In this document: piece after piece, positions 34,694-45,600 of the stretch
Position numbering within the stretch: the first letter of the stretch is position 1
Layout: the number at the start of each line of letters is the position of its first letter
Assembly: GCA_015680685.1 (NCBI GenBank)
Contig: MNCI01020980.1
Span: 396,541 to 460,540 of the forward strand
Direction of reading: 5' to 3'
Length of the DNA stretch: 64,000 nucleotides
DNA from: Gnetum montanum
Lineage: Eukaryota > Streptophyta > Gnetopsida > Gnetales > Gnetaceae
Notes under the pieces: model-generated
What the model was told of the DNA's origin: nothing
What the model saw: the letters and a program-made list of their open reading frames with translations, nothing else
Databases searched by the model: none
Program-made: the position numbers and the translations under genes

Positions 34694-35172
34694 CATTTTG
34701 GTGGCTTTTCCATGTGTCATGGTAGTCTTGTAAGTCTTTTGCACCCTGATACGCATTAGTGTAAATGTGACACCTTTTTGCGGTTGTTTATGCATCGTGT
34801 GGTATAGACCGGTTGCCTTGATGATTCCTTGGGAGCCTTGCAAGACATAAAGCCTCTGTTTGATTGCTTGCCAACATTTTTGCTCTTCGCATTTGCAAAA
34901 CTATTTAGCTTTCTTGATTTCTTTGCTTTTACAGTAGTCTTGCATGTGTTTTGTACCTTATCGCACACTAGCGTAAACATGACACCCTTTTGCGGTTGTT
35001 TACGCGTCATGTGGTATAGATCAGTCACCTTGATGGCTCCTCGAGAGCCCTACAAGACATAAAGCTTCTTTTTAATTACTTGTCAACCTTTTTGCTCTTC
35101 TCGTTCGCAAAATTTCTTAGCTTTCTGATATCCTTGCTTTTCACATTTGCAAAACTGTCTAGCTTAGTAACA
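34694..35172 (+). repeat. B leader with a 212-bp tandem duplication
   Basis: Untranslated leader before gag. Two copies of about 212 bp follow each other: TTTTGCGGTTGTTTA occurs at 34776 and again at 34988, with matching flanks (GACAC before; TGTGGTATAGA after). A third partial copy of the later part is at 35060-35160. C has a single copy (61110-61260). No gene is seen. Confidence 0.7.
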
Positions 35173-35814
35173 ATGGCTTTCACAACTACCACTGCTAATA
35201 CCTTCAACGTTGAGGTTCCCATCACAGTTCAAGGCACCATTGGTGCCGAACAACTGCTGAACCCAATGTTGGAAACACGTCGATCCCTCAGGATCCAAAA
35301 TCGAGGACCTGAGGACTTAGCCTAGCAACATGAGTGCTATAGCTTCCTCTATGCAAAGGTTCAGGCGAACCTGCCTTTGGATGTACACAAACTCGAAGAT
35401 AAATGTAGCTTCGAGTTTGCTTACTACAACGGGAAGGAGTTTGTTCCCATTCTTGGTGTTTCTGTACCTTTGACATAGAAAAACCAAAGGCTTCTAGACC
35501 AACTAATCCAGTTGGCTAGGCTTAGGGGCAATAAGACATGGCGTCCAACCAGGATGATGCTTTTCAAGATAGACAGGAGGACCTCAATTTCTAATCCGAT
35601 GAGGGAGGTCCAACCAACCCCGTTCCTATGCCTCCTACCCAATGCTTCTGGGCCAACCGGTTGTGTGTCACCACTCCCTTTGTCATCATGCCTATGCCTC
35701 CGCAACCTACAACTACAACCAAAATGGGTAGCCATGTTACATTCCTGGCATATCAACGCCCTTATTCTCCTGTTTCATTTGCAGAAACTATGCCTCCACA
35801 AACTGTTTAGCAGT
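35173..35814 (+). pseudogene. B gag, N-terminal part, interrupted by element A
   Basis: It begins Met-Ala-Phe-Thr at 35173. RRSLRIQNRGPEDL matches RRSLRLQGRDP in A and CRSLRLQGKDP in C, and marks the N-terminus of this gag family. Stops follow at 35322 and later, and the frame is shifted near 35550. A 5-bp duplication GCAGT (35810-35814) ends the segment where A is inserted; the frame continues at 52540. Confidence 0.75.
35810..35814. repeat. Target-site duplication GCAGT of A, left copy
   Basis: GCAGT directly precedes the A LTR and recurs directly after it at 52540-52544. Five base pairs is the usual duplication for Ty3/gypsy elements. The B gag frame is continuous across the insertion once one copy is discounted. 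Confidence 0.9.
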
Positions 35815-37013
35815 TGTACCGCCTGAAATCGTCGGTCTTTGGCTGGAAGGAAAAACAGAGGTCGCGGGATCGTAGGACGCGTACAGAAGACCCTACCTTC
35901 GCCTGAGGACAAGCTGGAATGCATGAAGGCAGAGTACCTTGGGTGGTCCGCACGCGAATCAGACAAGGATTTCCTCGCACGTACGCAAAATGCTATACGT
36001 TGGGTTATGCGTAAACGATGTAACGAGCGTAAACAAAGCGTGAACGGTGTAAAACAGATGCAAACAGGGCGTGAGCATAAACAGGCATGAACAGAATGCG
36101 TGGGCCAAGTTGACGTAAAACTGTAAGATGAAAACAATCTGATGCAGCAAATGTAAATAGTAGTATTACAGAGTCAGAGTACAATGCACCGGTCTAACGT
36201 AGTCATGAGTGACACAAGGTGGACGAAAAGCCCCGACGTATACAGGGATGACTCTGCTGGTTTGCAGGGCGAGCGGAGCGTAAAGACTGTATCTGCAGCG
36301 TACAGGGCTTCCCAGCATAAGAGGGTTTCAGCTCTTTTGCGCATCGTAAATGTTCTCTGGTATGCTCTGGGATTTTTTTTTGCCAACCGACCCTGGTAAA
36401 GTGGAAAATCGGGGTTTTGATACAGGTTACGCTAGACTCGGGTTGGGCAACATGTGGCGCGTTGACCGGATGCACAGAATTTACAAATGTACAAAATATT
36501 ACATCTGTTGGGCGTATACGCTGGGCGTATACGCCGTATCAGGTCGGCGTATACGCTGGATGCGCTTAGCGTGCATGCACGTGGGTGAAAATGCTGAGGG
36601 CTGGGCGTATACGCTGGGCAGATGCTGGGCGTATACGCTAAAGGATGCGAGGAATATACGCCGAAAGATGGCCACTTGCTTCAATTCTTGCTCTTTGGCA
36701 TTATCTTTCTGTTGTTATTAAGACCTCACCGTCGAGCGTACAGGCGAGGCGTGTACACCGGGCGTGTGGACCGGATGTCCACGCTGGGCGTATACGTTGG
36801 GGCGTACACTCTGGGAGTGTTAGGCATGCATGCAGGGCGTATACGCTGGTACTGCTGGGCGTATACGTTGGCGACGAATACTTGGTGAAAATGAAGCCTT
36901 TTGACCTCCAAAGTTGCAATGTGTGACGCTAACTGTAGCCACGGTTGTCGGTGGGTCCCAGGGACCGGCTTTTTGTTGGGGAGGTACAGAGCTCGAAATT
37001 TTGTGGTGTTTCA
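35815..37013 (-). repeat. 3' LTR of element A
   Basis: The 1199-bp LTR begins TGTACCGCC and ends GTGTTTCA. It aligns over its full length to 51325-52539. U3 (36510-36870) carries repeated GCGTATACGC. The TATA-like site seen in the other LTR (TTTTTATAC) is altered here to TTTTGATAC near 36416. Short ORFs on both strands across the palindromes are chance. Confidence 0.95.
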
Positions 37014-37030
37014 TTGGCCCCTCTTTGTTG
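37014..37030 (-). other. Polypurine tract of A
   Basis: On the minus strand, CAACAAAGAGGGGCCAA directly before TGAAACACC, the start of the 3' LTR. It is identical in D and fixes the direction of the element. Confidence 0.85.
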
Positions 37031-38493
37031 ACGCTTGGAGGAATCGACCTGAGAAGCGTCGACAAAGAAGTGCAAAACACCATAAGCAACTTGATGAAGA
37101 CGTTGCCCACTGCCACTGGATGAGACGTCATCGCACCGTGTTCAGTAGTACGTGGGGTTGGGAAAGTGACATTTGTAGCTGGTAGGAGGATAGAGATCGC
37201 GGGGGTTAGTAACTGCCCAATGAATTGTGTCATGGACAGGGGATGCTTGGATATGTGGCATGCCGATCTTTGCCAATAGCCAATGTTTTAGCAGACTCGG
37301 AGTTCAGACATGCAATGTGCGTCCTCTGGCAGAACAGGGCCTTCGGCTAGTTTTCGAGAGAACCTGTTGGCGGGGCCAAAGCCACGGGAAGATGTGTTAC
37401 ATTATTTGGGAGAACAGGGCCCATGTTGAGTGTTCAGGGGAACCTGTTGGTGGGGATCCAAAGCCATGCAACTGGATGTCGCTTGAGCGTTTTGAACATG
37501 AGTATTTGGTTTTGAGACAACTACCTTCTCGTCTGGGGCTTATATGGGAAGTGCCCGGGGTCTCGGTTTTTTTTTGTTATTTTTTTATGCGTAAACTTTT
37601 GCTCTGCTTTTGTACTCATGTGCAGGTGCTGTGCTACGTGTTGCAGCTGCTTTACAGTGGCACAATGTTTCAGATGTACTGGGTGTGTCAAGGAGATGTC
37701 GGGGTAAAATGTGTTGGCGAATGGATAAGGAATTTCATCGATGAATGGGGATGTACTAGTGAATGGTTTGATTAGTCTTGCCAAGTATGCTGCGAACATT
37801 GTCGTACCTTACTGCTTATGGCGAAGTGCATCTTTGTGCGAAACTTCTGGGTGTCATCCTGCAAACATAACGCCAAGGAGACAAGAAAAACCATGTGTGA
37901 ACAAATGAGCTTAGACTTACACGGCAGCTGATGGCGCAGAGATGCTAAAGAATGGCAGGCACTGTGTTTAGATGACAACAATACTGATAAGGGCGATTGA
38001 TGCGAGTGATGCAGTGAAGCTGATGAATGAGCATGACGGCGAAGTGATGTGCCGGATGTGAACTTGCCAGTTTATAGTCTTGGTAGACTATCATGGGTTA
38101 GTTTTATGTCATAACCCGTTGGACATTGCCTGTTTAGTGTCGTGACGGACGTTACATTGCCAGTTTCTAGTCTTAGCGGACTATGGAGAGGCAAGCTAGT
38201 TTATAGTCTTAGCGGACCCGATCGGTTAGGACAGTGGCAGTTTATTATCATGCCAGACGAATGCAAGTTTATCATCATTGCGGATACTGTGGTGTTAGTT
38301 TTAAGTCATGACCTAGGACCATTCTGTGGTATCAGTTTATAGTCGTAATTCCAAGACTTTTCTGTGGTACCAGTTTATAGTCGTAATTCTAAGACTTTTC
38401 TGTGGTACCAGTTTATAGTCGTAATTCCAGGACTTTTATGTGGTACCAGTTTATAGTAGTAATTCCAGGACTTTTCTGTGCCTGAGCTTGTAT
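37031..38493 (-). mobile_element. A 3' noncoding region with minisatellite
   Basis: No gene is supported between the integrase stop and the polypurine tract; the plus-strand ORF at 37227-37775 has no counterpart in D or H. From 38060 to 38480 lie AGTTTATAGTC units, the last four in a regular 38-bp form (GTGGTACCAGTTTATAGTCG with AATTCCAGGACTTTTCT). Confidence 0.65.
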
Positions 38494-39600
38494 TCAGACG
38501 TAGAACGGTTTTAGGTACAAATGATTTGTCGGATTGGCAAACTCGTTCCCTTCCATGTCAGCTAGGTTGAATGCACCATTATCGAATGCTTTGATGACCA
38601 CGTAAGGCCCTTCCCAGTTGGCTGAGAATTTGTCCAAATGTTCCCGAACAGCTTTGAGTACGAGGTCACCTTCTTGGATAGGGCGCTTGTTGCTGTTATG
38701 CCAATGTTGCTGTCGTTGTTGCTTTTGGTACCATTCGACTTGATCGAACGTGCGTATGTGCTCTTCTTTCGCTGAGTCGAGGTCAATGATACGTAGATTA
38801 TTGTGTTGCTCGTCGTCGAGGAGTCCAGAGAGTGTGATCCTTAATGATGGTACTTGTAATTCTAAAGGTAAGATAGCTGCTGAACCGTAAACAAGACTAT
38901 ATGGCGTTTTACCTGTGGACGTTCGGTGTGTAGTGCGGTATGCCCATAATGTGTACACTAATTGCTCGTGCCATTTTCTTTTGCTTCGGGTCAGCATTTT
39001 CTTAAGTATTGTAAAGATCGTCTTATTTTTTGCTTCTGCTTGCCCATTGCTCTGAGGATAGTAAGGGGAGGAAAACGAGTGTTTGATCCCCAGACTGTCG
39101 TAGAAATTTTTTGTTTCGACACTGCTAAATTGCGGCCCGTTGTCAGTGATGATTGTCATGGGGATGCCAAAATGGGTTATTATGTTTTCGAGGATGAAAT
39201 TGCACACATGTTTAGATGTGGTCTTTCGGAGGGGAATAGCCTCAACCCACTTCATGAAATATTCAGTAGCGGTTATGATGAAACTATGCCCTGCGGAAGA
39301 CGAGGGTGTGATTGGTCCGATGAGGTCCAAACCCCATTTTTGGAAGGGCCATGTGATCTGCACCGTGTGCAACTCGTTCAGTGGGACATGGATTAGGTTA
39401 CTATGCTTTTGGCAAGTGTCGCATGTTTTAACCTTGGAGAGACAGTCGTATTCCATATGCGGCCAATAATAGCCTAATCATCTTATTTTCGTTGCCATGG
39501 CTTTAGGCGCAATGTATCCTCCGCATAGTCCCTCATGTATTTGTTCAACTATTGTTTGGGCCTTAGTACTACTGACGCATGTTAGCAATACACCTTCGTA
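38494..39600 (-). pseudogene. A integrase (nearly complete)
   Basis: Integrase, 320 open codons at 38494-39456 plus the first half of the zinc part up to about 39600 (EQIHEGLCGGYIA). One stop (R or W to stop before LGYYWPHMEYD) separates them. Zinc Cys pair in CDTCQKH. The catalytic triad is complete: Asp in WGLDLIGPI, Asp in ITDNGPQF, Glu in SNGQAEAKNK. The post-core LWAYRTTHRTSTGKTPYSLVYG and the GPY-type C-terminus (WEGPYVVIKAFDNGAFNL) are intact. No chromodomain. Confidence 0.9.
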
Positions 39601-40220
39601 GGATCTGCGACACAATGTGTCCCCTACTAAGGTGTATTGCCTAGAACGTTTCCACACTGCGTCCTTTTGCGCATTTATTAGATGTCGTGGTGTTTCGTTG
39701 CGTAGAAGGTACTCTTTTATGTCATCATACCATTCCACCGCGTGTGTTGTACTAACAGATGCCATTGGCAATGTATCGGGGGTCTTGGTTATCGGTTCAG
39801 TGTAGTTGATTACGGAGCTTGGCAAGGCATGGAACATGTCGAGTGATATGTTTAGCGCTAATGTGGCCAACGTGTCTGCGATGGTGTTATCGTTTCGAGA
39901 GATGTGTTGCACATCAATGTTTTCGAATTGCCTCATTAAATGTTTTGCCAAGTCACAGTATGGTTGTAAATGTTGGGCTTTACATGTGTAAATGTCTGTA
40001 ACTTGGTTTACGACCAATTGTGAATCTCCTCTGACTATAAGCCGTGTGATTTCTGAAACCAGTGCTACCGCGAGACCTCTAAGGAGACCTTCATACTCTG
40101 CTATGTTGTTAGTACAGTGAAAACTGAAACGATAGGAAAAGGGTCGGATCTCCTTGGAGGGATAAGTGATGACAGCGGCCGCACTTCCTCCTCAAGAGGT
40201 GGATGCTCCGTCAAAGTTTA
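39601..40220 (-). pseudogene. A second (archaeal-type) RNase H and connection
   Basis: Second RNase H, after the gypsy RNase H as in Tat elements. Reading leftward: ILNFDGASTS (first Asp) with a stop directly after, FHCTNNIAEYEGLLRGLA (Glu) near 40090, RGDSQLVVNQVTDIY (Asp) near 40020, and ISRNDNTIADTLATLAL near 39890. The connection to integrase (VEWYDDIKEYLLRNETP) follows at 39700-39750. Probably active in the parent element, broken here by a stop. Confidence 0.8.
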
Positions 40221-40790
40221 GAATGACATCATAATCTTGGGGCACTGTGTCTATGGTGTTTATGTTCTCATCTAGGAATTCTGGATCTATGGTTTCTTGA
40301 TCACGCGTTGGTGACGTGGCCATTTGATCTGCTATGGCTTGACCCTTGACTGATGATTGCGCTACATAATATAGGTCAAACTCAGCTATCATGGCTTTCC
40401 ACCGGGCTATTCGACTCGTTTCGTAAATGTTCCCTGTTATAGCTCTCAGTACATTGTCCTTACAGATTATGTAGACCTGATTACGGAAGAGGTAATGTCG
40501 CCATTTTCTTAGAGAAAAGACTAAAGCTAAACATGACTTCTCCACATCGTTATACTTCTTTTCGTGGGCAACTAAGGCATGGCTCAAGTAGTATACAGGG
40601 ACTTCAGTTTCGTCATCTCGTTTTTGGCAGAGCATAGACGTGATGGACGATTCTGAAGTGGCAAGGTAAATGTAAAATGGTTTGTTGTTTTTGGGCGAGT
40701 AGACCGTAGGCAGTCGGACAAGTGCTGTTTTGATGTTTTCGAATGCTTCCTAACACTGCGGAGTCCATTCAAAATGGACATTCTTACGTA
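40192..40790 (-). pseudogene. A gypsy-type RNase H
   Basis: The open part 40192-40635 includes YYLSHALVAHEKKYNDVEK (Glu in DVEKSCLALV), KDNVLRAITGN (Asp) and AEFDLYYVAQSSVKGQAIAD. The N-terminal part with FYIYLATSESS lies upstream to about 40700, preceded by the RT tail and one stop. Confidence 0.8.
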
Positions 40791-41510
40791 ACAGGTGATT
40801 CATAGGTTTTAGTTTGTCTGTTAATTTTTCTACGAAACGCCTGATGAACTGCAATCTACCTTGTAGACCTCAAAGTTCGGTAAGGTTACTGGGTGGTTTC
40901 AGGTTGGTAATGGCCTTAACCTTATCGGGGTCCACTCGTATCCCTGCCTCTGAAGCTATGAATCCAAGCATTTTGCCTATTTTGACACCGAAGATGCATT
41001 TTTTTGGGTTAAGTCTTAGTTCATATTTTAAACAATGTTTTAAGACTAAGTTGAGGTCTTGTACATGTTGTTCGGTCATTTTTGACTTAACCACGATGTC
41101 ATCCACATAATCGTTGAGCGACCGTAGCATGTTTGATATGTGGCCCCTGCGTTCTTGAGACCGAAGGGCATCATGATGTAACAAAAAGTTCCCCATGGGG
41201 TCATGAAGGTGGTTCGAAGTTGATGTTCTGGGTTGATGCGTATTTGGTTGTATCTTGAAAAACCATCCATAAAAGATAGCAAGGCATGTCCGGCAGTCGA
41301 TTCAACGAGTTGATCGATGCTGGGCAGAGGAAAGTCGTCTTTTATGGTTGCTACGTTTAAATCTCGGAAGTCGATGCATAGGCGAATGCTTCCATTTTTC
41401 TTTGGGATGATGACCATTTTGGACACCCATTCGGTGTAATCAACAGCCCGAATGAAAGCAGCTTGGTAGAGCTTGGTGGTCTCATTGTGAACTGCCAACG
41501 CCACCTCAAG
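40791..41510 (-). pseudogene. A reverse transcriptase, frameshifted
   Basis: Two overlapping frames: 41076-41504 (PKKNGSIRLCIDFRDLNVAT, FSRYNQIRINPEHQLRTTFM, PFGLKNAGATYQ) and 40870-41196 (NDYVDDIVVKSKM, LRLNPKKCIFGVKIGKMLGF). The catalytic YVDD is at 41099-41110. A small deletion near 41140 causes the frameshift just before the active site. The DFSRYN site has Gly changed to Arg. Confidence 0.85.
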
Positions 41511-41960
41511 TCAAACTTTTCGTGCTTTCTGTTTTATCGATCTTAGTTTCGGGTCTAAAATAATGTTGTGTTGGACAATTCTAGGATCTAGCTCAGGCAT
41601 GTTTGTATAGGACCAAGCGAATGCTTTCATGGTTTCCCTAAGCACATTCTAAATGTCTTGGGCCAAGTTCGGTTGTAATAATGTACTCAATTTTAATACA
41701 TTAATTTCCCCATTAGGCATGGTAATGGGAGTTTCGGCTAATGGATCTTCGGTGATGTTTTCGGCCTCTATGTCAAGGAATTTCGTCATGCCTTGGTAAT
41801 CGTCTGTTGTTCGCTGTGTTGAGGCTATAACAGTGTTGTCCGTCAGTGGACTTAAGTTGATGAAGTTTATGTCGATGTCCCATATAATGGTGCCGTATGG
41901 TCCGTCAATGGTTAACGGTGCGGTTAAGTGCTGGCAATCCATTGAGCTTGCTCCTGCCAA
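41511..41960 (-). pseudogene. A pol leader upstream of RT
   Basis: The 103-codon frame 41649-41960 (FLDIEAENITEDPLAETPITM) and its continuation after one stop (IVQHNIILDPKLRS near 41560) match 10270-10692 in D. It starts Met-Ala-Gly-Ala-Ser at 41960. In this element protease and RT are separated by the antisense gene, so pol may have its own start or be joined by splicing; the sequence does not decide this. Confidence 0.6.
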
Positions 41961-42371
41961 TAAACCGAGAGTGGAATGAGAAAAGGAAGCTTGTTCTATG
42001 CCATTTGTTTACATATACTAAGCTCCGAATTATGTGTATGTGTATAATGGTGGATTATCGTCACACCGGGACGCATGGCAGTTTAAGGCCGTGAGTGGCA
42101 GTTTAAGGTCGTACCGGGCCGTTGTTAGACGGGGAAGTGGCAGTTTAAGGCTGTACCGGGCCGTGAGTGGGGTTTAAACTAGAATGTTCAATGTAAACGT
42201 GTAGAATGGGATCCATGGAGAAACCAGGATGCAATAATCTCTATTTTTTAGTTAACTTTCATCATTTTTGGGGAAATTTTGACGAATAGTAGGCAAAAAA
42301 GGCAAAAAGGCAAAAAATGGAGTGACAGCGGCGTAAGCGGCGGCGGTGTCAGCGTCAGCGTCATTGGGCGC
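41961..42371 (+). repeat. Intermodule minisatellite upstream of the antisense gene
   Basis: At 42060-42170 lie four units of GGCAGTTTAAGGTCGTACCGGGCCG or close variants. Related units lie on the other side of the antisense gene (46220-46490) and next to the integrase (38060-38480). From 42310 on, AGCG-type repeats lead to the TATA box. No ORF is supported. Confidence 0.65.
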
Positions 42372-42379
42372 TATATAAA
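42372..42379 (+). promoter_or_regulatory. TATA box of the antisense gene in A
   Basis: TATATAAA in the context GGGCGCTATATAAAGGGAAGG lies 257 bp upstream of the proposed ATG. The leader between them is rich in AGCGTAAAC and AGCGTAGACGCC units. It lies on the strand opposite to gag and pol and well inside the element, so the gene appears to have its own promoter. Confidence 0.6.
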
Positions 42380-42635
42380 GGGAAGGGGAGGTCTATTTGT
42401 TTTACTGGAAAGCGACAGCGTAAACCTGCTAAGGCGTAAGCGTAAACCACAATACCCTAGCGTAAGCATAAACCTCGGCGTAGACGCCTAAGACTGATTC
42501 CCAGCGTAGACACCTAAGACTGATCCCCAGCGTAGACGTAGAGACGCTAGCGTAGACGCCGAAGCTTGAACTTCTCAGCGCCAGCGTAGACAGTTGCTCA
42601 GCGTAAACTTAGATCGTCGGCGTAGACACTCCGAG

Positions 42636-45600
42636 ATGGGCAAGGGAAAGGAAGTGGAGGGCCAGGGGTGGAAGGGTCCCGATCTAACCTTCGCCGAGGA
42701 GACGGAGGCCATGTTGCGGGGTCTGCCCAGGCTAAAGATTCCATCGTGGCCTGCGACGTCCCACAGGTAGGCTCTGATTCCTGCCTCTGTTGTTTCTGTG
42801 GTATTTTTTGTAGCGTAGATGGTCTCGGCGTATACACCTATGGTAGAAGGATTTTCAGCATAAGGGTTTTCGGCGTATATGCCAGCGTAACTGTGTAGCG
42901 TAGATGGTGTTTATCAGTTTACTAGCGTAAGCCCTTTTCTGTGTTATGTTAGTGTATGTTCTGGCGTGACTGAAGCTTGTCGGTGTGTTTGTGATCAGCG
43001 TAAGTTGTCTTTTGCAATGGCATGTACGCTGAGGGTTTGCCCGACGTATACGTTGTACGCGTACCATTTTCTTTTGGCATGCTATTTTATTTTTCTGGCG
43101 TAAACGGTTTACGCCGAAAGCGAACTCGAGCGTATACGCTGAGGGTTTCTTCAGCGTATACGCTGCATGTGAAGGGGTTCGGGTGTCAGCGTAGACGCTT
43201 AGTTTGGTAGTGTATACGCTGAGTTTAAATCGCGTTTAGGGTTGGTATACGCTGTGTACAGCGTATACGCTAAGTTTGAATCACGTTTTTCTTACGCTAA
43301 GTGCTAACAGTTTGTCCGGCATATACGCTGTGTATAGCGTATACGCTGAGCGTGAATTACGGGTGTATACGCTCTGTGTACAGCATATACGCTAGGCGTA
43401 AGTTATGTTTTTCACACCAAGTGTAAAGTTTGGCTGACATATACGCTCTATGTGCAGCGTATACACTGGGCGTAAAAAAAGTTGATTTTTGATTTAGGAT
43501 GCAAACTTTTGTTTTGTGGCATTGCGATTGATTGCAGGGACAGCAAACGCTTCCTTATCATGGTCGAGCTTGTCGGGATGTTGACATGGGTCGGTCCTGT
43601 TGAGGATGGGGAGGTTCCCCCTGATCTAACGGTGGATGAAAACGGGGTTTGGTTCAGGGAAGGTGCTTGTGAATTCTTGGCCTTTCTGCTAGACAATTTT
43701 GAAGTAGCCATGTGGTCGAACTTTGACGAGGTGACTGCACGGAGTGTGGTTGATGCGATGCTGCCCGGGGCTGCCGAGGGTGTCATGGTTTTCATTGAAG
43801 ACATTGAAGAGGGGCCATTTGTTAATGAAGATGGCACTACCTGCGGTCCCAGGGCAACAGGCCCGTTAACGCACATGTGGGCATTACTGCCACGAGGGTT
43901 GGACTACCTCAATAATACATTATTCATAGCCGCCCGCACACATACTTTATTCCAGAATCCTCCTGACACGGTATACCGAATAGCCAGGTGGGACCATTTA
44001 CATTTATCGCTTTCTTTTTGCTGTTTGATGTTGGTTTCTTGTTTGTTGACATGTATTCGTTTGCAGGCCGAAGACCAACCCAGACGGGACCCTGATTGAG
44101 GATGAAGGGATAGCCCTCGCTCGTACAGCTCTGGAAGCATTTATGACGGGCCCTAACCTTCATGCGACTGTGTTGAAGCAAACGAAGGGTTCGATGGTCC
44201 ACTTTCACAAGAAGTTCTCCAGAGCGTTTGCGATGTGCAAGGCTCGTGGATGGCTTCATGAAGACTGGACTGACAACGAGCCAATTTTCTCTCGTGATCG
44301 TGGCAGCACATCTAGATCTACCACCGACGGTAAATGATAGCACTTCTTAGATATGTTGGTGGGTTCATCCAATTGCCTGGATTTACGCTGACATAACAAC
44401 TTTACATTGCTTTTATAGTTAATATACCTTCTAGTGAGGATCCGGTGGCTACTGGACGAACCAAGACGACTTTGTCAATGAAGTTCGGAGGGGTGGCTAA
44501 GGCCCAGAAGTGGTTACAGAATCATGCTCCTCCGTCCCTCGCTCTTTGCCTAGATGATGCTGGGCTCCTGGAGCTTTTTATGATGCCAAGTCCTGATGTT
44601 TCCATTGGGGAGATGATCGGGACTGTAGACTCTTTCAATGAGTCTGTCACATACTACAACACCCAATGTCTAGGCCTGACTGTAGTGTTCTTTATTCTGT
44701 CCAGATGAAGGTAGCGAGACCAGAACGGTGTGCCTAGACGTACCGATGAGGACAATTCCCCCTGAGAGGACCGTTGAGGTTAGTTCTTCTCGTACCCGCG
44801 AGCCACTTATTTGGTCAGAAATGCCGAGTAAGACGGATTTTGTGGCTGGCATCACGGAGGAAGTTGTTGAACGGATCCAAGAAGCCCACCCTAATATAGG
44901 TATGAATCACTTAAAGCTTTGGAGCTTCACACCTTGCTTGTATAGTTTTGACATTTGTATATTTTTTTTGTTTTTCACATGGGTAGGTGCTAAACTGAGA
45001 TGGGATCCCTCAGAAAGCGTTAGCATGGAAAGCCTAACCACACTCTCCCCCGAAGTGGAGCAGGTGCCAAGGCCTGTCTATGAGGGAGTTGCAGAAAACC
45101 TTGTGCATCATGCTAAGTCATTATGGACTTGCAGGCGTTTCATTAAGCAGTTGTGGCTGCAAATACAGGCAAAAGAAAAGGAAGTCTCCGAATTGTCAGA
45201 GGAACGTGACGATTTAAAGGCTCGATACGAGTTCGCTGCTGCCAGACTAAGTGGAGATCGCTCTTGGCGAACATCGGAGGTTACATACACTAGGTATTAG
45301 AACCTTTTGAATCGTCATGCATCACTGACTCGGAGAATGGCAGAACACAAAGCTCAAATTGATCTCCTGAACCTTAAGTGTCAAGATTGGAAGGCGTTTG
45401 CTTCTAAGGATCGTAAGTGGGGTCAGGACGAGAAGAATCACAAACATTACTACAAGAAGTCGCTAAAAGAGGTGTCCATAGAAAAGCGCCAACTAGAAAT
45501 GTTTGTGGAGGGTTTAGGCTTGCGTTCGGCCTTCGATACTTTTGCACAGAATACAACTGTGGAAATGGAGTCGCCTACAAGGGTGATCACAACCGCATCT

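Noticed and set aside
36350-36930. Several overlapping ORFs on both strands in the A LTR, and their twins at 51889-52515
   Set aside because: They run through GCGTATACGC palindromes, which lack stops in several frames; no protein motif, and the frames are not conserved between the two LTRs.
37227-37775. 182-codon plus-strand ORF between the A 3' LTR and integrase
   Set aside because: The matching regions of D (5900-6600) and H (31700-32400) do not keep the frame; no motif was found.
44668-44704. A real 37-bp intron in the antisense gene
   Set aside because: The phases fit, but this is below the size plants usually splice; a deletion relative to B explains it better.
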